From positions 124,001 through 188,000 of the forward strand of contig CAZPHQ010000003.1 of assembly GCA_964586675.1 (NCBI GenBank): a stretch of DNA of 64,000 nucleotides. The letters run 5' to 3'. The DNA is from JADLGH01 sp964586675 (GTDB lineage Bacteria > Desulfobacterota_D > UBA1144 > Nemesobacterales > UBA2774). The translations under genes and the position numbers were made by a program. This document shows, piece after piece, positions 35,717 through 43,861 of the stretch (position 1 is the first letter of the stretch; every line of letters begins with the position of its first letter). The notes beneath the pieces are model-generated. The model was not told where the DNA came from, did not search any database, and saw only the letters and a program-made list of their open reading frames with translations.

Positions 35717-36757
35717 TTACGGGAACATCCCCCGAAACCCGAGGGCCTCCGTCTCGGGGAATCCGAGCATGAGATTCATATTCTGCACCGCCTGGCCGGA
35801 CGCCCCCTTTACGAGATTGTCGAGGGACACCACTGTTGTTACGACGCCCCTTTTTACCGTGACGCCTACGCCGCATAAATTCGTATATTTCATATCCTTG
35901 ATGTCGGGGAGCCTTCCCTCCGGGTATACGCGGACGAAGGGCTCGTTCGCATAAAATTCCCTGAAAGCATCGAGCACCCGACCCGTATCCGTTTCGGACT
36001 TCAGCCTTCCGTATATAGTCGTCAGTATGCCGCGGATGACGGGGATATTGTGCGGGGCGAATGTTATGCCGACCTTTTTCCCGGCGGCGAAAGAGAGCAC
36101 CTCCTCCATCTCCGGGCCCTGGTGCGAGGCGGCCCCGGGATTCAGGCGCGCGTTTTCGTTCGATTCGGGAAAGTGGTGCTCCAGCGAGGGCGCTCTGCCC
36201 GCACCGGATTCGCCGGATTTCGCGTCCGCTATTATCGAGCTTTCGTCTATGAGTCCCTCCCGGAGAAGAGGCAGGAGCCCGAGTATAACGCCCGTCGCAT
36301 AACAGCCGGGATTCGCCACCAGGCGAGCGCTTCTGATATTGTCTCTCGATATTTCAGGTATGCCGTAAACCGCTTCGTCTATATATTGGGGGAGCCTGTG
36401 CTTCGCGCTGTAAAGGCTTTCGTAAAGGCCGGCGTTTTTGAATCTGAAGTCGGCACTGAAATCTATTACACGGACCCCTTCATCGAGGAGCCGGCCAGTG
36501 AAATGCATGGCCGTCCCGTGCGGGAGGCAGGAGAAGACGAGCTCTGCCTCGGGCAGGCTTTTCAACGCCGAGACGCTCCGGCATTCGAGCCCGCAAAACC
36601 CATTGAGCCCGGGAAAGACGTCGCTGATATTCTGCCCCGCGAACTTTTCGGATGTCAGCCACCTGACCGAAACCCCGGTATGGCGGAGGAGTATCCGGAG
36701 GAGCTCCGAGCCCGTGTAACCCGTCGCGCCAAGAATGCCAACGTTTTTTACAGCCAC
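35717..36757 (-). CDS. argC: N-acetyl-gamma-glutamyl-phosphate reductase
   Basis: Third step of arginine synthesis: reduces N-acetylglutamyl-5-phosphate to the semialdehyde with NADPH. 346 residues starting with GTG (36755-36757) after AGGTGACAG. Features: GILGATGYTGSELLRIL, the catalytic Cys in NPGCYATGVILGL and His in FAPHNIPVIRGILTT. It is the first gene of an operon with the AMP ligase and ACP. No other arg genes are here, so a role outside arginine synthesis should be kept open. Confidence 0.94.
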   Translation of the reverse strand: MAVKNVGILGATGYTGSELLRILLRHTGVSVRWLTSEKFAGQNISDVFPGLNGFCGLECRSVSALKSLPEAELVFSCLPHGTAMHFTGRLLDEGVRVIDFSADFRFKNAGLYESLYSAKHRLPQYIDEAVYGIPEISRDNIRSARLVANPGCYATGVILGLLPLLREGLIDESSIIADAKSGESGAGRAPSLEHHFPESNENARLNPGAASHQGPEMEEVLSFAAGKKVGITFAPHNIPVIRGILTTIYGRLKSETDTGRVLDAFREFYANEPFVRVYPEGRLPDIKDMKYTNLCGVGVTVKRGVVTTVVSLDNLVKGASGQAVQNMNLMLGFPETEALGFRGMFP

Positions 36758-37087
36758 CTGTCACCTCTTATACCGAATGTTCTTTCTCGAACGGCTGTCC
36801 GGTAGCCGTCCACCCGGTCTGCATAATACTATAGTAAATAAACACATTCCGAAAAATCAAACCCGGCCAGGCCGAAGATCACGGCCGCCGAGGGACGCAG
36901 GGGCAGGTCGCCCGCCCTGAGGCGAACGGGCTTTAAAGTAGTCGATCGGCAGGCTGGACTGTCAGTATTTTTTCGACATGACACAAGAACCCCTATATAA
37001 AAATCGGGCGTTTCCGGTTAATATTGAAATAACATTTACTCTGTATAGAAGATCGCTACACCCATTAAATATATGGAGGATTGGACC
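36758..37087. other. Intergenic region between argC and the lipoprotein gene
   Basis: 330 bases serving divergent genes. It contains GC-rich inverted repeats around 36862-36935 and a TATATAAAA patch near 36994 that could be a -10. A CAAACC...GGGACGCA pattern (36858-36900) loosely recalls a cyclic-dinucleotide riboswitch but lacks most of the fold. I call nothing specific. Confidence 0.4.
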
Positions 37088-37954
37088 ATGGTGAAATTTC
37101 TGAATAGACATTCATTCCTGTTATTTCTGCTTTTAATTACATCGTTTATATCTTACGGTTTCTGGGGCTGCGACAGCGGAGGCGGAGGCGGCGGCAACAA
37201 CAAGACCAGGATCAACGGCACTGTGCTACAGGTCATAGACGGCCCCGTATCCGACATAAGGGTGAGCATATTCGAGAACAACAGGAGGAAGCAATCCACC
37301 CGGACGAACCAGTTCGGGGAATTCAACCTCAGGTTCACACCAGACTTCAACACTGTGAGGATTGAATTCGAAGGGCCGGATTATACGCTCTCGAGAATCA
37401 TTTCCGTCACGAGGGACAGCGACGTCGAGCTCGACGTCATTCTGCAGATATCCCCCGGCGCGATATTCGTCGAGAACTGGGTTGTATTCCAGAACCGCAT
37501 ACGCGCCAGCGGCTTTGACGAGATAATCTTCGATTCCCTCGAAGCCGACTTCAACATAGACGGGAACGGAAACGACTGCATAAGCGCAAAGGGCGACTCC
37601 AGGATCGAGATCGCCGCACGTAACATTTCGCTCATCGACTGCAAGGAAGGCATTCGCGCCGAGAACTTCGGCTTCGTCCTTCTCGAAGCTGACGAGGACA
37701 TCAGCGTAAGCGCGAATCGGGACGGCATCAGGACGAACAACAACACTTTCGTAAGGCTGGCCCGGACGGTGACTCCGGTAGACAACAACATATTCGTGAC
37801 TTCGCTCAGGGAAAACGGCATCAGGGCTTCGGGTTCTTCGGCCGTGGAGATAGACCCGCAGAACGAGTGCACGATAAGCGGCGCGAAATTGGCTGTCGAT
37901 CAGAGCGGAACGTCTAACGTAAACCCGAGCACCTGCACGCTCATAGACGGATAG
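37088..37954 (+). CDS. Predicted lipoprotein with carboxypeptidase-regulatory-like and beta-helix regions
   Basis: Start ATG at 37088-37090, with GGAGG 7 bases upstream; a longer frame begins at 37073. An N-terminal hydrophobic signal (about residues 10-27) ends in FWGC followed by DSGGGGGG: a lipobox-like Cys with a Gly-rich tether, though Phe-Trp at -3/-2 is not the classical lipobox. Residues about 40-120 form an Ig-like carboxypeptidase-regulatory domain (INGTVLQVIDGPVSDIRVSI ... TNQFGEFNLRF). Residues about 130-280 have right-handed beta-helix-type repeats (NGNDCISAKGDSRIEI, GIRAENFGFV, DGIRTNNNTFV, NGIRASGSSAV). Ca-free carbohydrate binding or surface structural role is possible. Function unknown. 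Confidence 0.72.
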   Translation: MVKFLNRHSFLLFLLLITSFISYGFWGCDSGGGGGGNNKTRINGTVLQVIDGPVSDIRVSIFENNRRKQSTRTNQFGEFNLRFTPDFNTVRIEFEGPDYTLSRIISVTRDSDVELDVILQISPGAIFVENWVVFQNRIRASGFDEIIFDSLEADFNIDGNGNDCISAKGDSRIEIAARNISLIDCKEGIRAENFGFVLLEADEDISVSANRDGIRTNNNTFVRLARTVTPVDNNIFVTSLRENGIRASGSSAVEIDPQNECTISGAKLAVDQSGTSNVNPSTCTLIDG

Positions 37955-37977
37955 AAGATTTATTCACACGAGAACAC

Positions 37978-38022
37978 GAACCGGCAAGAGCTAGTGCGCT
38001 TCGGCCCAGTTCTTGCCGGTTC
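37978..38022. repeat. Perfect 12-base inverted repeat across the polA stop
   Basis: GAACCGGCAAGA at 37978-37989 and its exact reverse complement TCTTGCCGGTTC at 38011-38022, 21 bases apart. The right arm lies in the last codons of polA and the left arm just after its stop, in the convergent gap with the lipoprotein gene. There is no T-run, so it is not a standard terminator. Confidence 0.85.
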
Positions 38023-40705
38023 CCATTTCGACGATAACAGGCACCTTCAGCTCCCACGCCCCTTCCATCTCGGCCTTCACCATTCTTGAAAGAGCCTCGA
38101 TCTCACCTTCGGGAACCTCGAAAAGAAGCTCGTCGTGCACCTGTAGTATCATGCGGGATTTAAACCCCCGGGCGAGCTCGTCGTGGATTCTTATCATGGC
38201 TATGTTTATGATGTCGGCGGCGGAGCCCTGAATGGGAGTGTTCATGGCGGCGCGCTCGCCGAAACCCTTCCTGTTCCTGTCCCCGGACTTCAGCTCGGGT
38301 ATCGGGCGGCGGCGGCCGAGGATAGTTTCAGCGTATCCCTTTTCAACCGCATCGGATATCGTTTTGTCTATATATTCCCTGACCTTTCCGTAACGCTTGA
38401 AGTACTCGTCTATGTAGCTCTTGGCTATAGATACGGAAGTCCCCAGCTGCCGCGCCAGGCCGAACGCGCTTATGCCGTAGATGATGCCGAAGTTTATGCT
38501 CTTCGCGAGCCTCCTCATGTCGGGCGTTACGAGGTCTTCGGTTACCCCGAATATCTCGGCCGCGGTCCTGCTGTGAATATCGCTCCCCGTGCGGAACGCC
38601 TCTATGAGGCTTTCGTCGTCCGAAAAGTGTGCGAGAAGCCTGAGCTCTATCTGCGAATAGTCCGCCGAGAGAAGAACGCTCCCGTCGTCGGGTACGAAGG
38701 CCTCTCTTATGCGCCTCCCCTGCGCCGTTTTAATCGGTATGTTCTGAAGGTTCGGGTCGCTCGAGCTCAGCCGCCCGGTAGACGAGCCCACCCTGCTGAA
38801 AGAGGTGTGGAGCCTCCCGGTCGAAGGATTAATAAGCCTGGGGAGAGAGTCGAGGTAGGTCGATTTCAGCTTTGAAAGCGTCCTGTGCTCGAGAACTTTT
38901 TCGGGGACTGAGTGGAACTTCCCGAGGTCAGTCAGTACTTCGACGTCCGTCGACGACTCGCCGGTTTTGGTCGTCTTCTTCTGCGGAAGACCGAGCGTAT
39001 TGAAAAGGACGTCCCTCAGCTGGATCGGAGAGTTGAGATTAAACTCGTAGCCCACTTCGGCGTAGATCTCTTTTTCGAGCTCGGTGAGCCCGGCTTCGAA
39101 CTCCCGTGAAAGCTCCTTCAGCTTAACAGGGTCCACCCTGACGCCGTTCATCTCTATTCGCGCGAGCACCTCTATGAATTTCAGCTCGGTCTCCATGTAA
39201 ACATCGAGAACGCCCGTTCTCTCGAGCTCCGGCGCGAGCTTCTTGTAAAGCATCATCGCGACGTCCGAGTCTTCGCACGAGTAAACTTTGGCCTTCTCTA
39301 TCTCGACCTCGTCGAACGGAATCCTGGTCTTACCGGAACCCGTAACGTCCTTGTACGATATCATCATGTGGCCGAGGTATATTCTCGAAAGCTCGTCGAG
39401 GCCGTAGCTGAGCCGGGAGGAGTCGACCATGTGGGCGGCGATCATCGTATCGAACGATATGCCCATGAGAGTGATTCCGTTCCTTTCAAGGACGACGATT
39501 TCGTACTTCACATTCTGGCCGATCTTCCGGATCGACTCGTCTTCCAGAACGGGTTTTAATTTCGAGAGCACCTGAGGGAGCGGGAGCTGCTTTAACGCAG
39601 CGTCGACGAGCGCCCTGTGGGCAACCGGTATGTAATATGATTCGTGCGGCGCGGGGGAAAGCGTTATGCCGACAATATCCGCCAGCATAGGATCGGGGGA
39701 TGTCGTTTCCAGGTCGACCGACACCTCTCCTGTTTCTCTTATCCGCTCTATTACACTTTCGAGCTCATCTTCCTTGAAAATCGCTTTATAGCCGTCATAA
39801 GAAACTATGTCGCCTGTCTCTTCGCTCACATTTTTGGCCGCGGGCGTTTCTTCGAGCTCGCCGAGCTCACGCATGAGGTTCTTGAACTCGAGCTCGCGGA
39901 ACAGGTTTCCCAGCTTCACCTTGTCGAACCCCTCGTACCTGAAAAGCGGCGCACCGATTTCCATGTCTATATCCGTCTTGATCGTCGCCAGCTGCCGGCT
40001 CATAAGCGCGTCTTCTTTCTTTTCCCGTATGAGCTTCGCCCACCTCTCGGGCAATCCCGGCGGATCGGCGAGGAGGGCTTCGAGCGAGCCGTAATTCTTT
40101 ATGAGGCTTACGGCTGTTTTTTCGCCGATACCCTTTACGCCCGGGATGTTGTCGATGGCATCTCCCGCAAGGGCGAATATATCGAGGACCTTATCCGGCG
40201 GCACGCCGTACTTTTCTATCACGTCGGCGACGCGTGTCGTCTTGTTCTTCATCGTGTCGAGGAGCGTAATCCTGTCGGAGACGAGCTGCCCGAAATCCTT
40301 GTCGCCCGTTACGATGACTATTTCGAGATCTTCGCCCTCCATTCTCTTCGCGATCGTTCCTATTATGTCGTCCGCCTCGTACCCCTCCATCATGAACTGG
40401 GGAATATTAAAGGCGTCCACTACATCGAATATTCTCTGGAACTGCGGGACTAGATCATCGGGCGGGGCCGACCTGTTTGCCTTGTAGAGGCTGTACATCT
40501 CGTTCCTGAACGTATCGCCCTTTGCGTCGAACACCATCCCCAGAAGGAAAGGGTTGTAGTCCTTGATGAACTTGAAGAGCATCGAGCTGAACCCATACAC
40601 GGCGTTTGTCGGGAAGCCGGAAGAGGTGCTGAGATGCCTTATTGCGTAGTATGCCCTGAATATGTACGAGCTGCCGTCGATGAGGTATAAAACCGGTTTT
40701 TCCAT
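37991..40705 (-). CDS. polA: DNA polymerase I
   Basis: Repair and primer-removal polymerase, 904 residues. The 5'-3' exonuclease domain is about 1-290 (LIDGSSYIFRAYYAI, FDAKGDTFRNEMYSLYKANR, VTGDKDFGQLV). The 3'-5' proofreading domain is about 300-480, and the polymerase domain follows with motif A SADYSQIELRLLAHF, motif B RRLAKSINFGIIYG and motif C QVHDELLFEVP. Proofreading motif I (VDLETT) and III (YSCEDSD) keep their acidic residues, but motif II reads GQNVKYE where the E. coli enzyme has GQNLKYD: the conserved Asp is Glu. Start ATG has no ribosome site; see promoter entry. Confidence 0.96.
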   Translation of the reverse strand: MEKPVLYLIDGSSYIFRAYYAIRHLSTSSGFPTNAVYGFSSMLFKFIKDYNPFLLGMVFDAKGDTFRNEMYSLYKANRSAPPDDLVPQFQRIFDVVDAFNIPQFMMEGYEADDIIGTIAKRMEGEDLEIVIVTGDKDFGQLVSDRITLLDTMKNKTTRVADVIEKYGVPPDKVLDIFALAGDAIDNIPGVKGIGEKTAVSLIKNYGSLEALLADPPGLPERWAKLIREKKEDALMSRQLATIKTDIDMEIGAPLFRYEGFDKVKLGNLFRELEFKNLMRELGELEETPAAKNVSEETGDIVSYDGYKAIFKEDELESVIERIRETGEVSVDLETTSPDPMLADIVGITLSPAPHESYYIPVAHRALVDAALKQLPLPQVLSKLKPVLEDESIRKIGQNVKYEIVVLERNGITLMGISFDTMIAAHMVDSSRLSYGLDELSRIYLGHMMISYKDVTGSGKTRIPFDEVEIEKAKVYSCEDSDVAMMLYKKLAPELERTGVLDVYMETELKFIEVLARIEMNGVRVDPVKLKELSREFEAGLTELEKEIYAEVGYEFNLNSPIQLRDVLFNTLGLPQKKTTKTGESSTDVEVLTDLGKFHSVPEKVLEHRTLSKLKSTYLDSLPRLINPSTGRLHTSFSRVGSSTGRLSSSDPNLQNIPIKTAQGRRIREAFVPDDGSVLLSADYSQIELRLLAHFSDDESLIEAFRTGSDIHSRTAAEIFGVTEDLVTPDMRRLAKSINFGIIYGISAFGLARQLGTSVSIAKSYIDEYFKRYGKVREYIDKTISDAVEKGYAETILGRRRPIPELKSGDRNRKGFGERAAMNTPIQGSAADIINIAMIRIHDELARGFKSRMILQVHDELLFEVPEGEIEALSRMVKAEMEGAWELKVPVIVEMGTGKNWAEAH

Positions 40706-40713
40706 AAGGGTAA

Positions 40714-40742
40714 AGTTTAGGAGTTTATAAGGGGGGTGTCAA
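40714..40742 (-). promoter_or_regulatory. Predicted sigma-70 promoter of polA
   Basis: Minus-strand TTGACA (40737-40742), 17 bases, TAAACT (40714-40719). Eight bases separate the -10 from the polA ATG, so the transcript would have a leader of about two bases at most. No Shine-Dalgarno sequence is present, in keeping with leaderless initiation. Confidence 0.6.
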
Positions 40743-40878
40743 AAACAGGAGAGAGATCCTGGTCGGCAGCCCAAAATCCCGTCCGGCGCCTTCCCGCACC
40801 GGACCTCTTTCCCTTTATATTTCCCCGGGAATATAATAATATGGATATCAGTCGTACCACGCAGAGGAGGGGAAGCTC

Positions 40879-41223
40879 ATGAAATCTATTCTTATTCAGT
40901 GGATCATAAGCGCGGCGAGTCTTCTGATAGTTGCCCACATACTTCCGGGCTTTCAGGTGGACAGCATCGGGACAGCCCTTTTCGCGGCTGTCATCATAGG
41001 CCTCATAAACGCGACGATCGGCCTCTTTCTCAAGATTATCACGATCCCTCTGTCCATCCTCACTTTCGGAATATTTCTGCTGGTGATAAACGGGCTCATG
41101 CTTATGCTCGCGAGCTCGCTCGTTTCAGGATTTAACGTCGCCGGATTCTGGACTGCCTTCTTCGCGGCGCTCATACTCGCGATCGTGATCACGCTCCTGA
41201 GGTCGCTTCTCGGCACTAAATAA
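40879..41223 (+). CDS. Small four-helix membrane protein, YvlD / phage-holin-4 family
   Basis: A 114-residue protein with four membrane helices covering almost its whole length: IQWIISAASLLIVAHILPGF, ALFAAVIIGLINATIGLFLKI, ILTFGIFLLVINGLMLMLAS, WTAFFAALILAIVITLLRSL. The GFQV and pattern of helices match the YvlD family, labelled phage holin family 4. These proteins are chromosomal and not evidence of a prophage. GAGGAGGGGAA precedes the ATG. Function is unclear. Confidence 0.9.
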   Translation: MKSILIQWIISAASLLIVAHILPGFQVDSIGTALFAAVIIGLINATIGLFLKIITIPLSILTFGIFLLVINGLMLMLASSLVSGFNVAGFWTAFFAALILAIVITLLRSLLGTK

Positions 41224-41228
41224 AACGT

Positions 41229-42254
41229 CTAGAGGCTCGGCTGCACTATGATTTTTATGGAATCGCGGGCTTCCTCGACCATCCTGAAGCCAAGCCCCGT
41301 TTCTGAAAGCGGGAGCCTATGCGTCACCATATCCGCTACGTTCACGCGGCGCGCCCTTATGAGCTCAAGCGCGAGCGCCAGGTCTTCGGGCGAGGCCGCA
41401 TAGGAGCTTACGGTCTTTATACCCGACCACCAGTAATCGTTGAAAGGAACAGACATTTTCGCTTCGGGACCCGACGGCGCAAAGAAGAGGATCGTCCCGC
41501 CGCTGTCGGTGAGACTGAACGCGCTTTCTATGGCCGAAACAGCCCCCGTGCAGACTATGACCATGTCGGCGAGCCTGCCCTCGTTGAGCTCCCTTACGCG
41601 CGTGGCCACGTCGCCCCCGGCGTTTATCGCGGCGTCGGCGCCGAAATCGAGCGCGGCCCGTAGCCTGTAGTCGTTGACGTCGGTGGCCATGATGCGTCCC
41701 GCGCCGAGGGCCTTCGCGAGCTGAATGTGAAGGAGGCCCGTGATGCCGCTTCCCATGACGAGGACGCTGTCAGTCATGCCGAACCCGGCCAGGCGCTGGC
41801 CCCTTATGACGCATCCGAGAGGCTCTACGAACGAGGCCTCGTCGTATGTGACTTCGTCCGGGAGCTTTAACACTCCCCTGTCGACATTTATAGCCGGTAT
41901 GCGTATGTATTCCGAGAATCCGCCCGGGTCGAAGTGAGTTGTCCTCAGCGTTTGGCACGAGGAATGATTTCCCCTGAGGCAGTAGCGGCATGTGTTGCAG
42001 GGCACGTGATGCGTCGCTATGACGCGGTCCCCTGGGGCGAATTTCTGAACCCCTTCGCCGACTTCCGCGACTTCGCCCGCGACCTCGTGTCCGAGGACGA
42101 GCGGGGCCTTCGGGAGCCGGTACCATTCCATGAGGTCGCTCCCGCATATGCCGCTCGCGTGGACCTTCATGAGAATCTCGCCCGGGCCGATCGAGGGCAC
42201 CGGCATCTCTTCGAGCCTCACGTCGCTGTTCCTGTAGTACATGGCTACGCGCAT
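41229..42254 (-). CDS. Zinc-dependent medium-chain dehydrogenase
   Basis: Alcohol/polyol dehydrogenase of the MDR superfamily, 341 residues. Catalytic zinc ligands: Cys in ASGICGSDLM and His in LGHEVAGEVAEVGEGV; structural zinc lobe CNTCRYCLRGNHSSC. Rossmann motif GSGITGLLHIQLAKALGAG. AGGGGAAA precedes the ATG. The substrate (sorbitol- or threonine-dehydrogenase-like) cannot be decided. It lies 62 bases after the LsrF-like aldolase on the same strand, so the two probably act in one sugar/polyol pathway. Confidence 0.9.
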   Translation of the reverse strand: MRVAMYYRNSDVRLEEMPVPSIGPGEILMKVHASGICGSDLMEWYRLPKAPLVLGHEVAGEVAEVGEGVQKFAPGDRVIATHHVPCNTCRYCLRGNHSSCQTLRTTHFDPGGFSEYIRIPAINVDRGVLKLPDEVTYDEASFVEPLGCVIRGQRLAGFGMTDSVLVMGSGITGLLHIQLAKALGAGRIMATDVNDYRLRAALDFGADAAINAGGDVATRVRELNEGRLADMVIVCTGAVSAIESAFSLTDSGGTILFFAPSGPEAKMSVPFNDYWWSGIKTVSSYAASPEDLALALELIRARRVNVADMVTHRLPLSETGLGFRMVEEARDSIKIIVQPSL

Positions 42255-42316
42255 AAATTTCCCCTGGGCGTTACGGATATTGTCGAACGACTCGGCTGCT
42301 TATATTCGGACCGGAT

Positions 42317-43132
42317 TTACGCGCTCGCCACCTTTCTCGATTCTTCGCTCCTGAGAGAAAGGTAGAGGTCGTGCGCCTGCTTCGGGTTGTTGTTTTCGTG
42401 AACTATCGAGCGCACCGCTCGGAGCATCGCGACCGGGTGGCTGTTCTGCCAGATGTTCCTTCCCATGTCTACGCCGACTGCGCCCTGCTGGATCGCGCTG
42501 TGTGTAATCTCGAATACGTCCATCTCGGTTTCGAGCTTTGGCCCGCCGGCTATCACTATCGGAGCAGGGCAGCTTCCCGTAACCTTTTCGAACTCCTCGC
42601 AGTAGTAGGTCTTCACGATGTGGGTTCCGAGCTCGGCGCATATGCGGCACGAGAGGGAAAGATACCTGGCGTCCCTCTTTTCGAGCTCCTTTCCGACGGC
42701 CGTGATACCGAGGACAGGTATGCCGTATTCCTCGCCCAGATTAATGAGCTCGGCGAGGTTGAGAAGGGTCTGCCTTTCGTGGTCGCTACCGACGAATACG
42801 GATATACCAACGCCGGCGACGTTGAGCTTTATCGCATCCTTAAAGGACGTCGTAAGTCCCTCGTTCGAAAGGTCGGCGCCGATGATGCTCGTTCCGCCGG
42901 AAACCCTTAAAACGACGTTCGCGCCGGAATCCGGGTCGACGGAGGTGCGGAGCACGCCGCGGGTGAGCATTATGGTGTCCGCGTATGGCATAAGCGGGGC
43001 TATCGTGTCCCTAGGAACCTCGAGGCCGTGTGTCGGCCCGAGAAAATAACCATGGTCGAAGGCAAGCATAACCGCCCGTCCTGTCTTGGGGTTTATTATC
43101 CTCGCCATCCTGTTTTTCATGCCCCAGTCCAT
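42317..43132 (-). CDS. LsrF/DhnA-family class I aldolase or thiolase
   Basis: 271 residues of the DeoC/FbaB-like aldolase family, closest by eye to LsrF (3-hydroxy-5-phosphonooxypentane-2,4-dione thiolase). The shared block is LDWGMKNRMARIINPKTG-type, then VMLAFDHGYFLGPT, GTHIVKTYYCEEF with the Schiff-base Lys, IVIAGGPK and GAVGVDMGRNIWQ. The rest of the AI-2 (lsr) system is absent, so a different phosphorylated dicarbonyl or ketose is the more likely substrate. Strong ribosome site GGAGGTG before the ATG. Confidence 0.85.
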   Translation of the reverse strand: MDWGMKNRMARIINPKTGRAVMLAFDHGYFLGPTHGLEVPRDTIAPLMPYADTIMLTRGVLRTSVDPDSGANVVLRVSGGTSIIGADLSNEGLTTSFKDAIKLNVAGVGISVFVGSDHERQTLLNLAELINLGEEYGIPVLGITAVGKELEKRDARYLSLSCRICAELGTHIVKTYYCEEFEKVTGSCPAPIVIAGGPKLETEMDVFEITHSAIQQGAVGVDMGRNIWQNSHPVAMLRAVRSIVHENNNPKQAHDLYLSLRSEESRKVASA

Positions 43133-43170
43133 ATCGCGGCACCTCCGTTTGAATGTGATTTTCTTTCAAG

Positions 43171-43199
43171 AATTTAAAGTAACGTATTGGTATTGTCAA
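43171..43199 (-). promoter_or_regulatory. Predicted sigma-70 promoter of the aldolase-dehydrogenase operon
   Basis: Minus-strand TTGACA (43194-43199), 17 bases, TAAATT (43171-43176). It gives a leader of about 35 bases containing the GGAGGTG ribosome site. Confidence 0.6.
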
Positions 43200-43242
43200 T
43201 CGATCGAAGCCGGCCTCCCGGGCCGTAAAACCCGCCGTTAAA

Positions 43243-43368
43243 GCGATGTAAGCACTGCGAAGAGCAGGCGGACATCAAATTAGCAACTGCACATAATAGT
43301 TCATTAATATCACGTAATCTAGCCTAATTATAACATTTTGCCGCGAGAGCGATGTAAGCAGATGCGAA
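43243..43368. repeat. Spaced direct repeats between the divergent operons
   Basis: GCGATGTAAGCA-CT-GCGAA (43243-43261) and GCGATGTAAGCA-GAT-GCGAA (43349-43368): 12 identical bases, a 2-3-base gap and 5 identical bases, in the same orientation and 106 bases apart (about ten helical turns). They lie between the LsrF-like and CMD promoters, as expected for a regulator's operator pair. Confidence 0.6.
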
Positions 43369-43376
43369 AATTTTAC

Positions 43377-43404
43377 TTGACTGAGGCGTTTTGAGTCTTA
43401 AATT
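43377..43404 (+). promoter_or_regulatory. Predicted sigma-70 promoter of the CMD-hydrolase pair
   Basis: TTGACT (43377-43382), 16 bases, TAAATT (43399-43404). The second direct repeat ends 9 bases upstream of the -35. An AGGAGAAA ribosome site follows 10 bases downstream. Confidence 0.6.
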
Positions 43405-43423
43405 ATATTATTAGGAGAAAGCC

Positions 43424-43861
43424 ATGAGCAGATACGAACAGGGTATTGAGAAATTCAGGGAAATCAAGGGTGAGGGCGCGGAGAAGTCCCTAGAGCGCCT
43501 GAAGTCCTTAAGCCCGGACCTCACCCGGTACATTATGGAATTCGCTTTCAACGACATATACAGCAGGCCCGGGCTCGACCTCCGGTCGAGGGAGATCGCC
43601 ACTATAGCGGCCCTTACAGCGCTCGGGAACGCCGCCCAGCAGATCAAGGTGCATACAATATGCGCCCTGAACGTCGGGGTTACAAAGGAGGAAATAGCCG
43701 AGGTTATCCTTCAGATGGCCCTTTACGCCGGCTTTCCGGCAGCTATAAACGCCATGCAGGCTGTAAAAGAAGCTTTCGAGGAATACGACAAGCAGAACCC
43801 GGGGTCGATAAAACCGGCCGGCGGAATCGATATTCATAAAAAGAAAGCCATATCCGCATGA
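43424..43861 (+). CDS. Carboxymuconolactone decarboxylase (CMD) family protein
   Basis: A 145-residue CMD-domain protein. Residues about 35-115 have the family pattern: IYSRPGLDLRSREIATIAALTALGN, KVHTICALNVGVTKEEIAEVILQMALYAGFPAAINAM. The CxxC of AhpD-type peroxidase members is missing and His is retained, so it resembles the decarboxylase-like (PcaC) branch. Its stop overlaps the next start by four bases (ATGA), coupling it to the alpha/beta hydrolase. Confidence 0.88.
   Translation: MSRYEQGIEKFREIKGEGAEKSLERLKSLSPDLTRYIMEFAFNDIYSRPGLDLRSREIATIAALTALGNAAQQIKVHTICALNVGVTKEEIAEVILQMALYAGFPAAINAMQAVKEAFEEYDKQNPGSIKPAGGIDIHKKKAISA

Noticed and set aside
36858..36900. CAAACC...GGGACGCA pattern resembling the core of a GEMM (cyclic dinucleotide) riboswitch before the lipoprotein gene
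   Set aside because: The upstream conserved CACGCACAGGGC half and the tetraloop-receptor stem are missing and the hairpin between the blocks pairs poorly. A covariance search with RF01051 would settle it.
40879..41223. Phage holin, hence prophage remnant
   Set aside because: The YvlD/holin-4 family is widely chromosomal and no phage genes or att sites are nearby.
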